Assembly (NCBI RefSeq): GCF_002808045.1 | Contig: NZ_CP025000.1 | Span: 620,001 to 684,000, forward strand | DNA length: 64,000 nucleotides | Direction: 5' to 3' | Source: Idiomarina sp. X4 | GTDB lineage: Bacteria; Pseudomonadota; Gammaproteobacteria; Enterobacterales; Alteromonadaceae | In this document: piece by piece, positions 44,064-52,079 of the stretch | Layout of the letters: each line of letters starts with the position of its first letter | Position numbering within the stretch: position 1 is the first letter of the stretch | The notes under the pieces: model-generated | The model's database searches: none | What the model was told of the DNA's origin: nothing | What the model saw: the letters and a program-made list of their open reading frames with translations, nothing else | Program-made: the position numbers and the translations under genes

Positions 44064-46337
44064 TTACTTCCCTGCCCGCACAAAGCCGCCAAGCCCCATG
44101 CTTTCCATTTTATCCGCTATCATATTGCGTATTTGCTCTGGATTACGCGCTTGCAACGCTTTTGCCAGCATCACGTTAAGCGTACTTGAGCGCACGTTGC
44201 GAAGAATCCACCGTACTCTGTCCACGTTGTAACTGTTCATACTTAGCTGTCGGTATCCCATTGCAACCAAAAGTAAGGCTCCGCCAGGGTCACCGGCTAA
44301 TTCGCCACAAACACTGACAGGTTTACCCAAGTCTTCACAACGTCGGGCTATTTCATCTAAGCTTGCCAATACCGCGGGATGGTAAGCGTCATATAAATGC
44401 GCTACGCGGCGGTTATTTCGGTCAACGGCTAACAAATATTGTGTTAGGTCATTGCTGCCCACTGAGAAAAAGTCGACTTTGCTGGCCATTGCCGGTAACT
44501 GATAAATAGCCGCTGGCACCTCAATCATCACACCCAGCTGTGGTTGAAATAAGTTCACGCCAACCTCACAGCCTTGCTCTTCTGCAACTTCAAAGTAGGC
44601 CTGCTTAATCAGCCGTGAGGCTTCGTCGACTTCACTGGTGCTGGTTATCATCGGCAGTAAAATTCGTAAATTACTCTTGCCGATACTCGCCCTTAGCATT
44701 GCCCGAATTTGTATCAGAAAAATTTCAGGGTGATCGAGCGTTAAGCGAATACCGCGCCAGCCAAGGAAAGGGTTGTCTTCCTGCAGCGGGAAATAAGGTA
44801 ATGGCTTGTCACCGCCGACGTCTAACGTTCGCATCACAACAGGCCGGTCGGGAAACTGCTCAAGTACCTCCTGGTACATTTCCGTTTGCTCATCTTCTGT
44901 CGGAAGCTGGTCGCGCATCATGAACGGGATTTCTGAACGGTACAGCCCCACACCGTCAATATTCAGAGTTTGTAGATAGTCATGAGCGACATCTAAACCA
45001 AGATTCAAGTGCAGGCTCACCCGCTGGCCGTCTTGCGTTTCAGCCGGTAAGTGGCTGTGTTCAGAGACGATATCTTTGAGCTCTTGCTCCTCTTCCGCCA
45101 ACTGATGAAACTGGCTCAGAACCTGTGGCGGTGGGTCAATATACACTTCACCGGTGTAGCCATCGACGGCCAGTTGACGATCGGAGAAAAAGTGCAAATC
45201 GATATCATCAATACCTAACACGGCCGGAATGCCCATGCTGCGAGCCATGATAGCGGCATGCGAGTTACTGGAACCGTTCAGTGAAATAATACCGTCAATA
45301 TGATCTTGTGGGAGTTCAGCTAGCATAGAGGCCGTTACTTCGTCCGCCACCAGAATGAAGCTCTCTGGCAGTTGCTGACGCCTACGTTGACGATTCTGCA
45401 AGTGCATGAGTACACGCTGACCAATATCCCGGACATCGGTCGCGCGCTCTTTTAAATACGAGTCCTCCAGCGCTTCAAACTGGGAAACAAACTGCTCTAC
45501 TACGTGCTTTAACGCCGTTTGGGCTCTCCAGCCCTCTTTGATCATATTCTCGACAGCGTCCCCTAAACTGGCGGCATCAAGCATACCTTGATACACGTCG
45601 AAAATAGCGAGTGTGTCATCGGGTACCTGACCCGCCATGCGCCTTGATAGCTCTTTTAAGTCGGCTCGTGTGCGCGCAACGGCCTGACGAAACTTACGAA
45701 TTTCATGAACAGGTTTATCAGAGCGCTTAGGAGTGACTTCATCCAGTCTCGCTTCCGGTCGGGATACGTAAGCATCGCCAACGGCGACACCAGGAGACCC
45801 CGGAAGTCCGCGTAGGCTATGAATCCACGGCGAGTGGTCGCTGGCCAAAAGACCTTTGGCATCAGCGTGAGCAATAACCACCGCCAACTGCGCCGCCAGA
45901 GTAACAATGAAAGCCTCTTCTTCGCGGGTAAACTGACGAGCAACGCTTTGGTGAACCACGACAATACCCAGCACCTTTCTGCGATGGATAATCGGTGCCG
46001 CCAATAGGCCGCGATAGATGTTTTCGTTGGTGTCGACCAACTTCTTATTGGCGGGATGCTGACTGGCATCAGCAATATTCAAAGGCTCTTCCCGCTGTGC
46101 AGCGAGACTGATGATACCTTCACCGAAATCGACGCGGATAGCCGAACCGTCCTCTGTCCGCAAGCCATCGCTGGCGGCCATCACAAACTGACGTTGATCG
46201 TTGTCAGCGATAAACACACTGCAACTGTCTGTTTCTAGCGCTTCGCGTACCTGACCGACCATGGTATTGAGTGCCATGTTAAAGTCAGGCGCCTTATTCA
46301 CGCCTTCAACAATTCTTTGCAGTGTGACTAACATCAT
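44064..46337 (-). CDS. ptsP: Phosphoenolpyruvate-protein phosphotransferase PtsP (EI-Ntr)
   Basis: 757 residues. First enzyme of the nitrogen-related PTS relay (PtsP to NPr to EIIA-Ntr), which senses glutamine/2-oxoglutarate. An N-terminal GAF domain (about 1-165) is followed by the EI N-domain, then the phospho-histidine domain with GSSNSHAAIMARSMGIPAV and the PEP-binding barrel (SEIPFMMRDQLPTEDEQTEMYQ, RTLDVGGDKPLPYF, FSVGSNDLTQYLLAVDRNN, VSVCGELAGDP). All catalytic blocks are present. The ATG overlaps the rppH stop by one base, and a second ATG follows immediately. No npr or ptsN in the window. Confidence 0.94.
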   Translation of the reverse strand: MMLVTLQRIVEGVNKAPDFNMALNTMVGQVREALETDSCSVFIADNDQRQFVMAASDGLRTEDGSAIRVDFGEGIISLAAQREEPLNIADASQHPANKKLVDTNENIYRGLLAAPIIHRRKVLGIVVVHQSVARQFTREEEAFIVTLAAQLAVVIAHADAKGLLASDHSPWIHSLRGLPGSPGVAVGDAYVSRPEARLDEVTPKRSDKPVHEIRKFRQAVARTRADLKELSRRMAGQVPDDTLAIFDVYQGMLDAASLGDAVENMIKEGWRAQTALKHVVEQFVSQFEALEDSYLKERATDVRDIGQRVLMHLQNRQRRRQQLPESFILVADEVTASMLAELPQDHIDGIISLNGSSNSHAAIMARSMGIPAVLGIDDIDLHFFSDRQLAVDGYTGEVYIDPPPQVLSQFHQLAEEEQELKDIVSEHSHLPAETQDGQRVSLHLNLGLDVAHDYLQTLNIDGVGLYRSEIPFMMRDQLPTEDEQTEMYQEVLEQFPDRPVVMRTLDVGGDKPLPYFPLQEDNPFLGWRGIRLTLDHPEIFLIQIRAMLRASIGKSNLRILLPMITSTSEVDEASRLIKQAYFEVAEEQGCEVGVNLFQPQLGVMIEVPAAIYQLPAMASKVDFFSVGSNDLTQYLLAVDRNNRRVAHLYDAYHPAVLASLDEIARRCEDLGKPVSVCGELAGDPGGALLLVAMGYRQLSMNSYNVDRVRWILRNVRSSTLNVMLAKALQARNPEQIRNMIADKMESMGLGGFVRAGK

Positions 46338-46849
46338 TATCTTCTACGTCGGTGGTGACGTCCTCCAGACGAACGAAATGGCATAGCATGCGAGGCAAAT
46401 TCTTTCATGACCCGACGGTAGACATCGCGCTTAAAAGAAACGACCTGTCTCACCGGGTACCAATAGCTTACCCAACGCCAGCCATCGAACTCAGGATGAC
46501 CTGAATGCAAAACATCGACGTCTTCTTCTCGACATTTCAGGCGCAGTAAAAACCACTTTTGTTTTTGTCCAACACACATGGGCCGTTGTTCACGTCGAAT
46601 CAGTCGTTTAGGCAACCGATAACGCAACCAGTGACGGCTGGTGTACAGAATTTCGACCTGCTCAGGTTTTAAACCGACTTCTTCATAAAGTTCTCGGTAC
46701 ATTGCCTGCTCAGGCGTCTCGCCGTCGTGAATGCCTCCTTGTGGAAACTGCCAGCTCTGCTGGTTAATTCGACGAGCCCAAAATACCTGCCCATGCCCGT
46801 TACAGATGACGATTCCTACGTTGGGTCGGAATCCTTCAGCATCTATCAC
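46337..46849 (-). CDS. rppH: RNA pyrophosphohydrolase
   Basis: 170-residue Nudix enzyme that converts the 5' triphosphate of mRNA to monophosphate and triggers RNase E decay. The Nudix box [23 protein letters not shown] is complete. [23 protein letters not shown] and [10 protein letters not shown] are the E. coli-like N-terminus. The tail [12 protein letters not shown] is basic. Upstream of ptsP, as in E. coli. It is divergent from mutH. Confidence 0.95.
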   Translation of the reverse strand: MIDAEGFRPNVGIVICNGHGQVFWARRINQQSWQFPQGGIHDGETPEQAMYRELYEEVGLKPEQVEILYTSRHWLRYRLPKRLIRREQRPMCVGQKQKWFLLRLKCREEDVDVLHSGHPEFDGWRWVSYWYPVRQVVSFKRDVYRRVMKEFASHAMPFRSSGGRHHRRRR

Positions 46850-46943
46850 GCGAGCATCCTCAATTATTCTCTGTTACAGTGGATTCTTCCATAAAGCCCG
46901 GTTTCGGGCAAATACTCATTTTGGATTTGCGCAGATTTACGAC

Positions 46944-47618
46944 ATGACAGACAAGCCTTCTCGCCCCGCCTCCGTTGACGAATTGTTCCAGCGCGCCGCT
47001 GCACTGGCAGGAAAACGCTTTTCAGAACTTGCCGAGCAAGTGGGGCTAACCGCTCCAGAAAACTTGCGCCGCGACAAAGGTTGGGTTGGTCAGCTGCTGG
47101 AGCTGCACCTTGGTGCTACCGCCGGCTCTAAACCGACCCAGGACTTTCCAGAATTAGGAGTTGAGCTAAAAACACTGCCGGTAACGCCCGAAGGCGAGCC
47201 GTTAGAAACCACGTTTGTCTGCAGCGCCCCGCTAACGAACATTGAAGGGGTGCAATGGGCTACTTCAAACGTACGAAATAAACTTCAGCATGTGCTTTGG
47301 CTGCCGATTGATGGGCGTCGTGACGTACCGGTTCCCGAGCGAGTCGTGGGCAGCGCCTTTCTGTGGGCGCCGAACACGGAAGAAGAGGGCTTACTTCGTG
47401 AAGATTGGGAGGAGCACATGGATCGCATTGCCTTAGGTCAAGTGGAGAGTATTACCGCGCGCCAGGGCGAAGTCATGCAAATACGACCGAAAGCGGCCGA
47501 TGGGTCTGTTCTGACCGACGCTATTGGCCCCGACGGCACAATGATAAAAGTTCGTCCCCGTGGTTTTTATCTGAAAAAGGACTTTACCCGCCAAATTCTC
47601 CGGCGTGTTTTTGCCTGA
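46944..47618 (+). CDS. mutH: DNA mismatch repair endonuclease MutH
   Basis: 224 residues from the ATG at 46944. The open frame upstream is antisense to rppH. MutH nicks the unmethylated strand at hemimethylated GATC after MutS/MutL activation. The D-x6-E-x-K catalytic set is Asp67, Glu74 and Lys76 in [14 protein letters not shown], at the same spacing as E. coli. LEHPLGATAGS-like [13 protein letters not shown] and the C-terminal [20 protein letters not shown] are conserved. Its presence implies Dam-directed repair in this organism. Confidence 0.94.
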   Translation: MTDKPSRPASVDELFQRAAALAGKRFSELAEQVGLTAPENLRRDKGWVGQLLELHLGATAGSKPTQDFPELGVELKTLPVTPEGEPLETTFVCSAPLTNIEGVQWATSNVRNKLQHVLWLPIDGRRDVPVPERVVGSAFLWAPNTEEEGLLREDWEEHMDRIALGQVESITARQGEVMQIRPKAADGSVLTDAIGPDGTMIKVRPRGFYLKKDFTRQILRRVFA

Positions 47619-47629
47619 TACAACCTTTT

Positions 47630-47720
47630 GTAGCCCGACGCTATTGCATCAGGTACGATGGTGAACCATGATTAGCCTATGAATTCAAAACCTCACCTGA
47701 CGTAAATAACGTCAGGCTAC
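47630..47720. repeat. Composite REP element between mutH and the DUF2982 gene
   Basis: Left REP 47630-47654 (plus, one-arm variant GTAGCCCGACGC/GCATCAGG), short spacer, CGT-type minus REP 47694-47720. Here it lies between two plus-strand genes, 11 nt after the mutH stop. Confidence 0.82.
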
Positions 47721-47751
47721 AGAAACCTCTTTGTAGCGATAAAGGAACGCG

Positions 47752-48411
47752 ATGCAATTTACGGTAAGCCCACAAGCAAGACGTAACGCGATCAGTTTTT
47801 GCGGAATTGCGCTATTTATACTCGCGCTACTGGTGTTTTTGCATTTGATTCGGGAGGATATTCCCGTTGGCGTTTCCGTGGTACTCGGCGCTGCCTCCGG
47901 TATCTTTATGCTGCTTGGGATTGGTAAGCTTATAGAGCCCCCAATCTCATTGGTGATTACCCCAGAAGGTATTCAGTACCTGCATCGCCGCGGAGAGTGG
48001 CACATTCGCTGGGAAAACATCATTCGCTTTGATGTCCCCAGAGTTAATCGTGTGCTTGAATTGGAAGACGCCCCATTTTTAGGTTTCAGACTGCATAACG
48101 TAGAAGAAGTGTTAGACGAAATATCGCCTCGACTAGCATCCACATTACTGTTTGAACAGCGCCAGCTACTGACTATGGCGCTAAGACATCAAGCGCCAGA
48201 TAGAGAAGACTATACGCCCTATTTTGACATACCGGACAGCTACATATCACCTAATGGCAAAGTGTATAAAGGCTTGATTGGCGTTTTTGGCAAGCGAATG
48301 GAGCAAATGCGGGAGCTGTTGGGTTACGATCTTTATGTAAGTGCTAATGCTTTAGACCGTGACATTTATGAATTTAAGGCCCACCTTCAGCGTTTACAGG
48401 CGAGCCGTTAA
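47752..48411 (+). CDS. DUF2982-type membrane protein
   Basis: 219 residues. Two N-terminal helices (SFCGIALFILALLVFLHLI at about 15-33 and GVSVVLGAASGIFMLLGIGKL at about 40-60) are followed by a cytoplasmic PH-like region (SLVITPEGIQYLHRRGEWHIRWENIIRFDVP). The rest is soluble. It resembles a DUF2982 family found in Alteromonadales and Shewanella, of unknown function. AAAGGA gives the ribosome binding site. A REP (48417-48442) follows the stop. Confidence 0.72.
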   Translation: MQFTVSPQARRNAISFCGIALFILALLVFLHLIREDIPVGVSVVLGAASGIFMLLGIGKLIEPPISLVITPEGIQYLHRRGEWHIRWENIIRFDVPRVNRVLELEDAPFLGFRLHNVEEVLDEISPRLASTLLFEQRQLLTMALRHQAPDREDYTPYFDIPDSYISPNGKVYKGLIGVFGKRMEQMRELLGYDLYVSANALDRDIYEFKAHLQRLQASR

Positions 48412-48416
48412 AATCG

Positions 48417-48442
48417 CACCTGATGCAATAGAATCAGGCTAC
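48417..48442 (-). repeat. Last REP of the window
   Basis: TGC-type REP with minus head and one stem mismatch, between the convergent DUF2982 and EAL genes. No further REP is seen to 64000. Confidence 0.8.
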
Positions 48443-48446
48443 GTGG

Positions 48447-49181
48447 TTACCGAAATACGACCGGCTGTATGGCTTCTAGCATGGGTTTCTGAAAGAAGTA
48501 GCCTTGCATAAGCGATACACCGGCGTCCTGCAGATACTTTAATTCTCTTTCGGTTTCTATGCCTTCAGCGATAACCCGAATGCCAAGCTGCTCGGCAATA
48601 TCTAAAATACCTCGCACCAATACCTGATTCACTCTATTGGCATCAATGTCGCGAATCAGCTTCATATCAATTTTAATAATATCAGGCTGAAAATCTGACA
48701 ATAAGTTCAATCCGGAGTACCCAGACCCGAAGTCATCAATAGCCGTTAAAAAACCTTCTTTGCGGTAGGCTTTAAACACATCCACCAAAAAGTCCTGACT
48801 AACCACTTTTTCCTGCTCAGTCACTTCAAAGATGATGTTGTGTTTATCGAAGCCAGTTTTACGTGCCGTTGACAGCGTTTTCGCCAAACAAGTCTCCGGT
48901 TCATAAATCGCGTTTGGCATAAAGTTAATGCTGAGCTTGGTGGGCAGCTCAATTCTTGACGCTGTTTCAATCGCCTTAACCCGACAACTTTGATCGAAAG
49001 TATATTTGGTATCTTCCGTGACCCGACCTAATACTTCTCCGGCTCCCTCGCCATTTTCTCCGCGAACTAACGCTTCGTAGGCAAATACATTTTTCTGGCT
49101 GGCGTCAACAATCGGTTGAAAAGCCATTTTTATACCGAAGTTGAGCGGCGTTCGGCAATCGCATCCTGGACATGCAGACAT
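48447..49181 (-). CDS. Stand-alone EAL-domain c-di-GMP phosphodiesterase (RimA-like)
   Basis: 244-residue protein consisting of an EAL domain. Catalytic motifs: YEALVRG, KLSINFMP (Asn), IIFEVTEQE (Glu), TAIDDFGSGYSGL (two Asp), IIKIDMKLI (Lys) and VIAEGIE (Glu). All are intact, so it should hydrolyse c-di-GMP. It has no GGDEF, membrane or sensor domain. The N-terminal MSACPGCDC has three cysteines that might bind metal or sense redox. It is divergent from rimB-rimK with a 125-bp gap. In Pseudomonas an EAL protein (RimA) sits with RimB and RimK and controls them, so a RimA role is likely. Confidence 0.82.
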   Translation of the reverse strand: MSACPGCDCRTPLNFGIKMAFQPIVDASQKNVFAYEALVRGENGEGAGEVLGRVTEDTKYTFDQSCRVKAIETASRIELPTKLSINFMPNAIYEPETCLAKTLSTARKTGFDKHNIIFEVTEQEKVVSQDFLVDVFKAYRKEGFLTAIDDFGSGYSGLNLLSDFQPDIIKIDMKLIRDIDANRVNQVLVRGILDIAEQLGIRVIAEGIETERELKYLQDAGVSLMQGYFFQKPMLEAIQPVVFR

Positions 49182-49306
49182 AAATTTTCCTTGCTTACTC
49201 TTTCATCGTCTTCAAACGAAAAAATTCTTTTAAATGATCACTAAAAAAATTGCCTTTTTTGAGAAATACTGTATTAAGCACTCAGCATTAATTACAAGGT
49301 AGCACA

Positions 49307-49729
49307 ATGACAACAATTGGTTGGAGAGAGTGGGGTCACCTCCCCGAGCTAGGCATTAGTAACATTCACATGAAAGTCGATACGGGAGCTAAAACTTCCT
49401 GTTTGCATGCTTTTCAGCTTGAACCCTTTATGAAAAAAGGTGAAGAATGGCTGCGTATATTTGTTCACCCTAAGCAGGACTCGCAGGAAGAGCACGTCTG
49501 TGAAGCTAAAGTTCACGATAAACGAGACGTTACTGATTCTGGTGGGCACACTGAAACCCGTTATGTCATAAAGACTCGTCTCGTGCTAGGTTCATTTGAC
49601 CAGAAGGTCGAACTAACCTTAACTAACAGAGACACGATGAAATTCAGAATGTTGTTAGGACGTCAGGCCATGCGTGGGCATTTCCTGGTCAACCCTGATG
49701 CCTCTCACTTACTTGGAGATGTAAAATGA
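49307..49729 (+). CDS. rimB: RimB-like retropepsin-fold protease (formerly ATP-dependent Zn protease family)
   Basis: 140 residues. [13 protein letters not shown] at 24-36 is a D-T/S-G aspartic-protease-like motif (Asp25). [25 protein letters not shown] is the conserved end of the DUF785/Zn-protease family. The stop overlaps the rimK start (ATGA). In Pseudomonas, RimB acts with RimK in modifying ribosomal protein S6. It has no signal peptide, so a cytoplasmic role fits. Confidence 0.82.
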   Translation: MTTIGWREWGHLPELGISNIHMKVDTGAKTSCLHAFQLEPFMKKGEEWLRIFVHPKQDSQEEHVCEAKVHDKRDVTDSGGHTETRYVIKTRLVLGSFDQKVELTLTNRDTMKFRMLLGRQAMRGHFLVNPDASHLLGDVK

Positions 49730-50631
49730 GAATAGCGATTTTATCGCGAAACTCTTCGCTGTATTCGACTCGCCGGTTGATTGAAGCGGCGCGTGATCGC
49801 GGTCACGAAGTTGACGTACTTAATCCGCTGAGCTGCTACATGAACATTAATGCTCGTGAGTCGTCCATTCACAAACATGGTAAAGAACTGCCACATTACG
49901 ACTGCGTTATTCCGCGTATTGGCGCTTCAGTCACTTTCTATGGTACTGCCGTGTTGCGTCAGTTTGAGATGATGGGTACCTATCCGTTAAATGAGTCAGT
50001 CGCTATTTCGCGTAGCCGCGACAAGTTACGCTCATTACAACTGCTATCGCGCAAAGGCATTGGATTGCCAACGACAGGCTTTGCGAGTCAGCCACAGGAT
50101 ATTCCTGACCTTATTGAAATGGTTGGCGGTGCACCGTTAGTGATTAAGTTACTCGAAGGCACTCAGGGTATTGGTGTAGTGCTGGCTGAAACTCGCCAGG
50201 CGGCTGAAAGCGTTATTGAAGCGTTTATGGGCTTGCAGTCGAATATTATGGTGCAGGAATACATTAAAGAAGCCGGTGGTGCTGACATTCGTTGTTTTGT
50301 TATTGGTGACAAAGTTATTGCCGCAATGAAACGCCAAGCCAAACCCGGAGAGTTTCGTTCAAACCTTCATCGTGGTGGGAGCGCCTCGTTGGTCAAGCTG
50401 ACTCCCGCCGAGCGGGCAACGGCCGTTAAAGCTGCAAAAACCATGGGGTTAAATGTGGCTGGTGTGGATATCTTGCGTTCGAACCACGGGCCGCTGATTA
50501 TGGAAGTGAACTCATCACCGGGCCTTGAAGGTATTGAGCAGGCAACAGAAAAAGATGTTGCAGCACAAATTATTACTTTCTTAGAAAAAAACGCCAAAGC
50601 GCATAAAACGCGTACGAAAGGAAAAGGCTGA
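49726..50631 (+). CDS. rimK: Ribosomal protein S6-L-glutamate ligase RimK
   Basis: 301-residue ATP-grasp ligase that adds glutamate residues to the C-terminus of ribosomal protein S6 and can make poly-alpha-glutamate. [39 protein letters not shown] is the E. coli-like N-terminus. [19 protein letters not shown] and [21 protein letters not shown] form the ATP-grasp fold. [19 protein letters not shown] is the metal site. It overlaps rimB (ATGA) and is followed 1 bp later by an M14-type hydrolase, so the three should be cotranslated. Confidence 0.95.
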   Translation: MRIAILSRNSSLYSTRRLIEAARDRGHEVDVLNPLSCYMNINARESSIHKHGKELPHYDCVIPRIGASVTFYGTAVLRQFEMMGTYPLNESVAISRSRDKLRSLQLLSRKGIGLPTTGFASQPQDIPDLIEMVGGAPLVIKLLEGTQGIGVVLAETRQAAESVIEAFMGLQSNIMVQEYIKEAGGADIRCFVIGDKVIAAMKRQAKPGEFRSNLHRGGSASLVKLTPAERATAVKAAKTMGLNVAGVDILRSNHGPLIMEVNSSPGLEGIEQATEKDVAAQIITFLEKNAKAHKTRTKGKG

Positions 50632-50632
50632 C

Positions 50633-51649
50633 ATGCAGCGGTTTGAGCTTGCCGGGCAGTCGATTGAACCTGGCTCACACCAACACATTACGCTGCCGGC
50701 GGTTCGGCTTTATAACGACGCGCCATTGGATTTACGTATCGATGTATTCCATGGCACCAAGCCGGGCCCGGTGCTGCTGGTTTCTGCCGCTATTCACGGT
50801 GACGAGCTCAACGGTATTGAAGTCTGTCGCCGTTTAATTAACGAAACTGACGCCCGCAACCTTTCAGGCACCTTGATTGTTGTGCCTATCGTGAACCTAT
50901 TTGGCTTTATTCAGCAGTCTCGTTATTTACCTGATCGCCGTGACTTAAACCGCTGCTTCCCGGGTTCGGAGCGCGGCGCTTTAGGCAGCAGAATGGCTTT
51001 TCTGTTCAGTGAAGAGTTGGTGAAAAAGTCTACTCATATTATCGATTTGCATACCGGTGCCATTCATCGTAGCAATTTGCCGCAAATACGAGCAGACGTT
51101 GATAACGATAAATCTTTAGCCATGGCTAAGGCCTTTAGCACGCCCGTTATTTTGCACTCCAAGGAACGTGACGGTTCGCTAAGAGCTCTGGCTACGGAGT
51201 TGGGCATTCCGCTCATTCTCTACGAGGCCGGAGAAGCATTGCGCTTTGACGAAGCGTCAATAAGTGCCGGGGTTATTGGCGTCCAAAACGTCATGAAGTA
51301 CCTGAAAATGCTGAAAGGCCGTCGTAAGGGTCGCCGAATTACCGCAGTAATATCGCACCGCTCAACATGGGTCCGTGCCGAACGTGACGGTTTAATATTA
51401 CCCAAAGTTGAGTTAGGGCAAACCATTCAGAAAGGCCAAATATTGGCGCTGAGTGTTAATCCGCACGGTGGTGCCGACGATCCTATTGAATCGCCCGTTC
51501 GGGGGATTATTATCGGTTGTAGCAACATACCGGTTGCAAACGAGGGAGAGGCACTGTTCAATGTGGCGCAGTTTGACAAAGACGTCATATCCGAAGCCAC
51601 AGAGAGTGTCGATTCATTCACCGAGGTCTACGAGAATAAGCCGTTATGA
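50633..51649 (+). CDS. Succinylglutamate desuccinylase/aspartoacylase-family (M14-like) hydrolase
   Basis: 338-residue zinc hydrolase of the AstE/AspA group, related to M14 carboxypeptidases. Zinc ligands are in AAIHGDELNGIEVCRRLI (His, Glu) and HIIDLHTGAIHRSNLPQ (His). RDLNRCFPGS binds the substrate carboxylate, and LILYEAGEALRFDE holds the catalytic Glu. The C-terminal beta domain (VRAERDGLILPKVELGQTIQKGQILALSV) resembles a biotinyl-type fold. It is in an operon with rimK in this window. A hydrolase acting on glutamate or glutamyl chains made by RimK is an attractive but unproven role. Confidence 0.83.
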   Translation: MQRFELAGQSIEPGSHQHITLPAVRLYNDAPLDLRIDVFHGTKPGPVLLVSAAIHGDELNGIEVCRRLINETDARNLSGTLIVVPIVNLFGFIQQSRYLPDRRDLNRCFPGSERGALGSRMAFLFSEELVKKSTHIIDLHTGAIHRSNLPQIRADVDNDKSLAMAKAFSTPVILHSKERDGSLRALATELGIPLILYEAGEALRFDEASISAGVIGVQNVMKYLKMLKGRRKGRRITAVISHRSTWVRAERDGLILPKVELGQTIQKGQILALSVNPHGGADDPIESPVRGIIIGCSNIPVANEGEALFNVAQFDKDVISEATESVDSFTEVYENKPL

Positions 51650-52002
51650 CAACCAATCTGTCAAGCGTTAGCTTTGAGCAAGGGCTTCACCATTGCGATG
51701 ATGTTCAGCCGCTCTATTGCGAAGTCCTTCGCTGTTATTTAGAGGAATTTTCACCTTTATTAGACGAAAGCTCCCTACTTGCTGACGACGATGAAGCTAA
51801 AATTAAACTGCATACTCTTAAAAGTTTAACCGCCACTGTTGGTGCTTATGAGTTCAGCGAGTTTATTGGACAACTATTCAAAAAATGGCCCAAATTGTCT
51901 GAAACTGAAAAGAGACAAGAGGTTAGACAAGTTAACTACTTTCTTTTTGAAGTGAATCAAAAAGTCCAACACTATTGTAACGAAAACACTTCGACTGACT
52001 AA
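51646..52002 (+). CDS. Hpt-domain phosphotransfer protein
   Basis: 118 residues, a four-helix histidine phosphotransfer module. KIKLHTLKSLTATVGAYEFSEFI has the phospho-His56 followed by Lys59 and Ser60, matching the HxxKS pattern. The ATG overlaps the M14 hydrolase stop (ATGA), so it is the fourth gene of the rim operon. It probably relays phosphate between a hybrid kinase and a response regulator encoded elsewhere. The operon link suggests a signalling input to the rim system. Confidence 0.77.
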   Translation: MTTNLSSVSFEQGLHHCDDVQPLYCEVLRCYLEEFSPLLDESSLLADDDEAKIKLHTLKSLTATVGAYEFSEFIGQLFKKWPKLSETEKRQEVRQVNYFLFEVNQKVQHYCNENTSTD

Positions 52003-52079
52003 AAACAATACAAAAACTCATCAAAATTCGTTAATATTGGCCGATAAAATTATAACAACAGTTAGAAAATAGGCGCACA

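Noticed and set aside
46731..46943. Longer N-terminus for mutH
   Set aside because: The extension is antisense to rppH and lacks similarity to MutH. The ATG at 46944 matches the family start.
294..48442. The regularly repeated palindromes as a CRISPR array
   Set aside because: Copies are scattered over 48 kb at gene ends, not in a tandem array with unique equal-length spacers, and there are no cas genes.
294..48442. REP palindromes as ordinary Rho-independent terminators
   Set aside because: Hairpins lack T-tracts on both sides and several lie in leaders or divergent promoter regions (1530, 4684, 8867, 32896). Termination may be a side effect but does not explain them.
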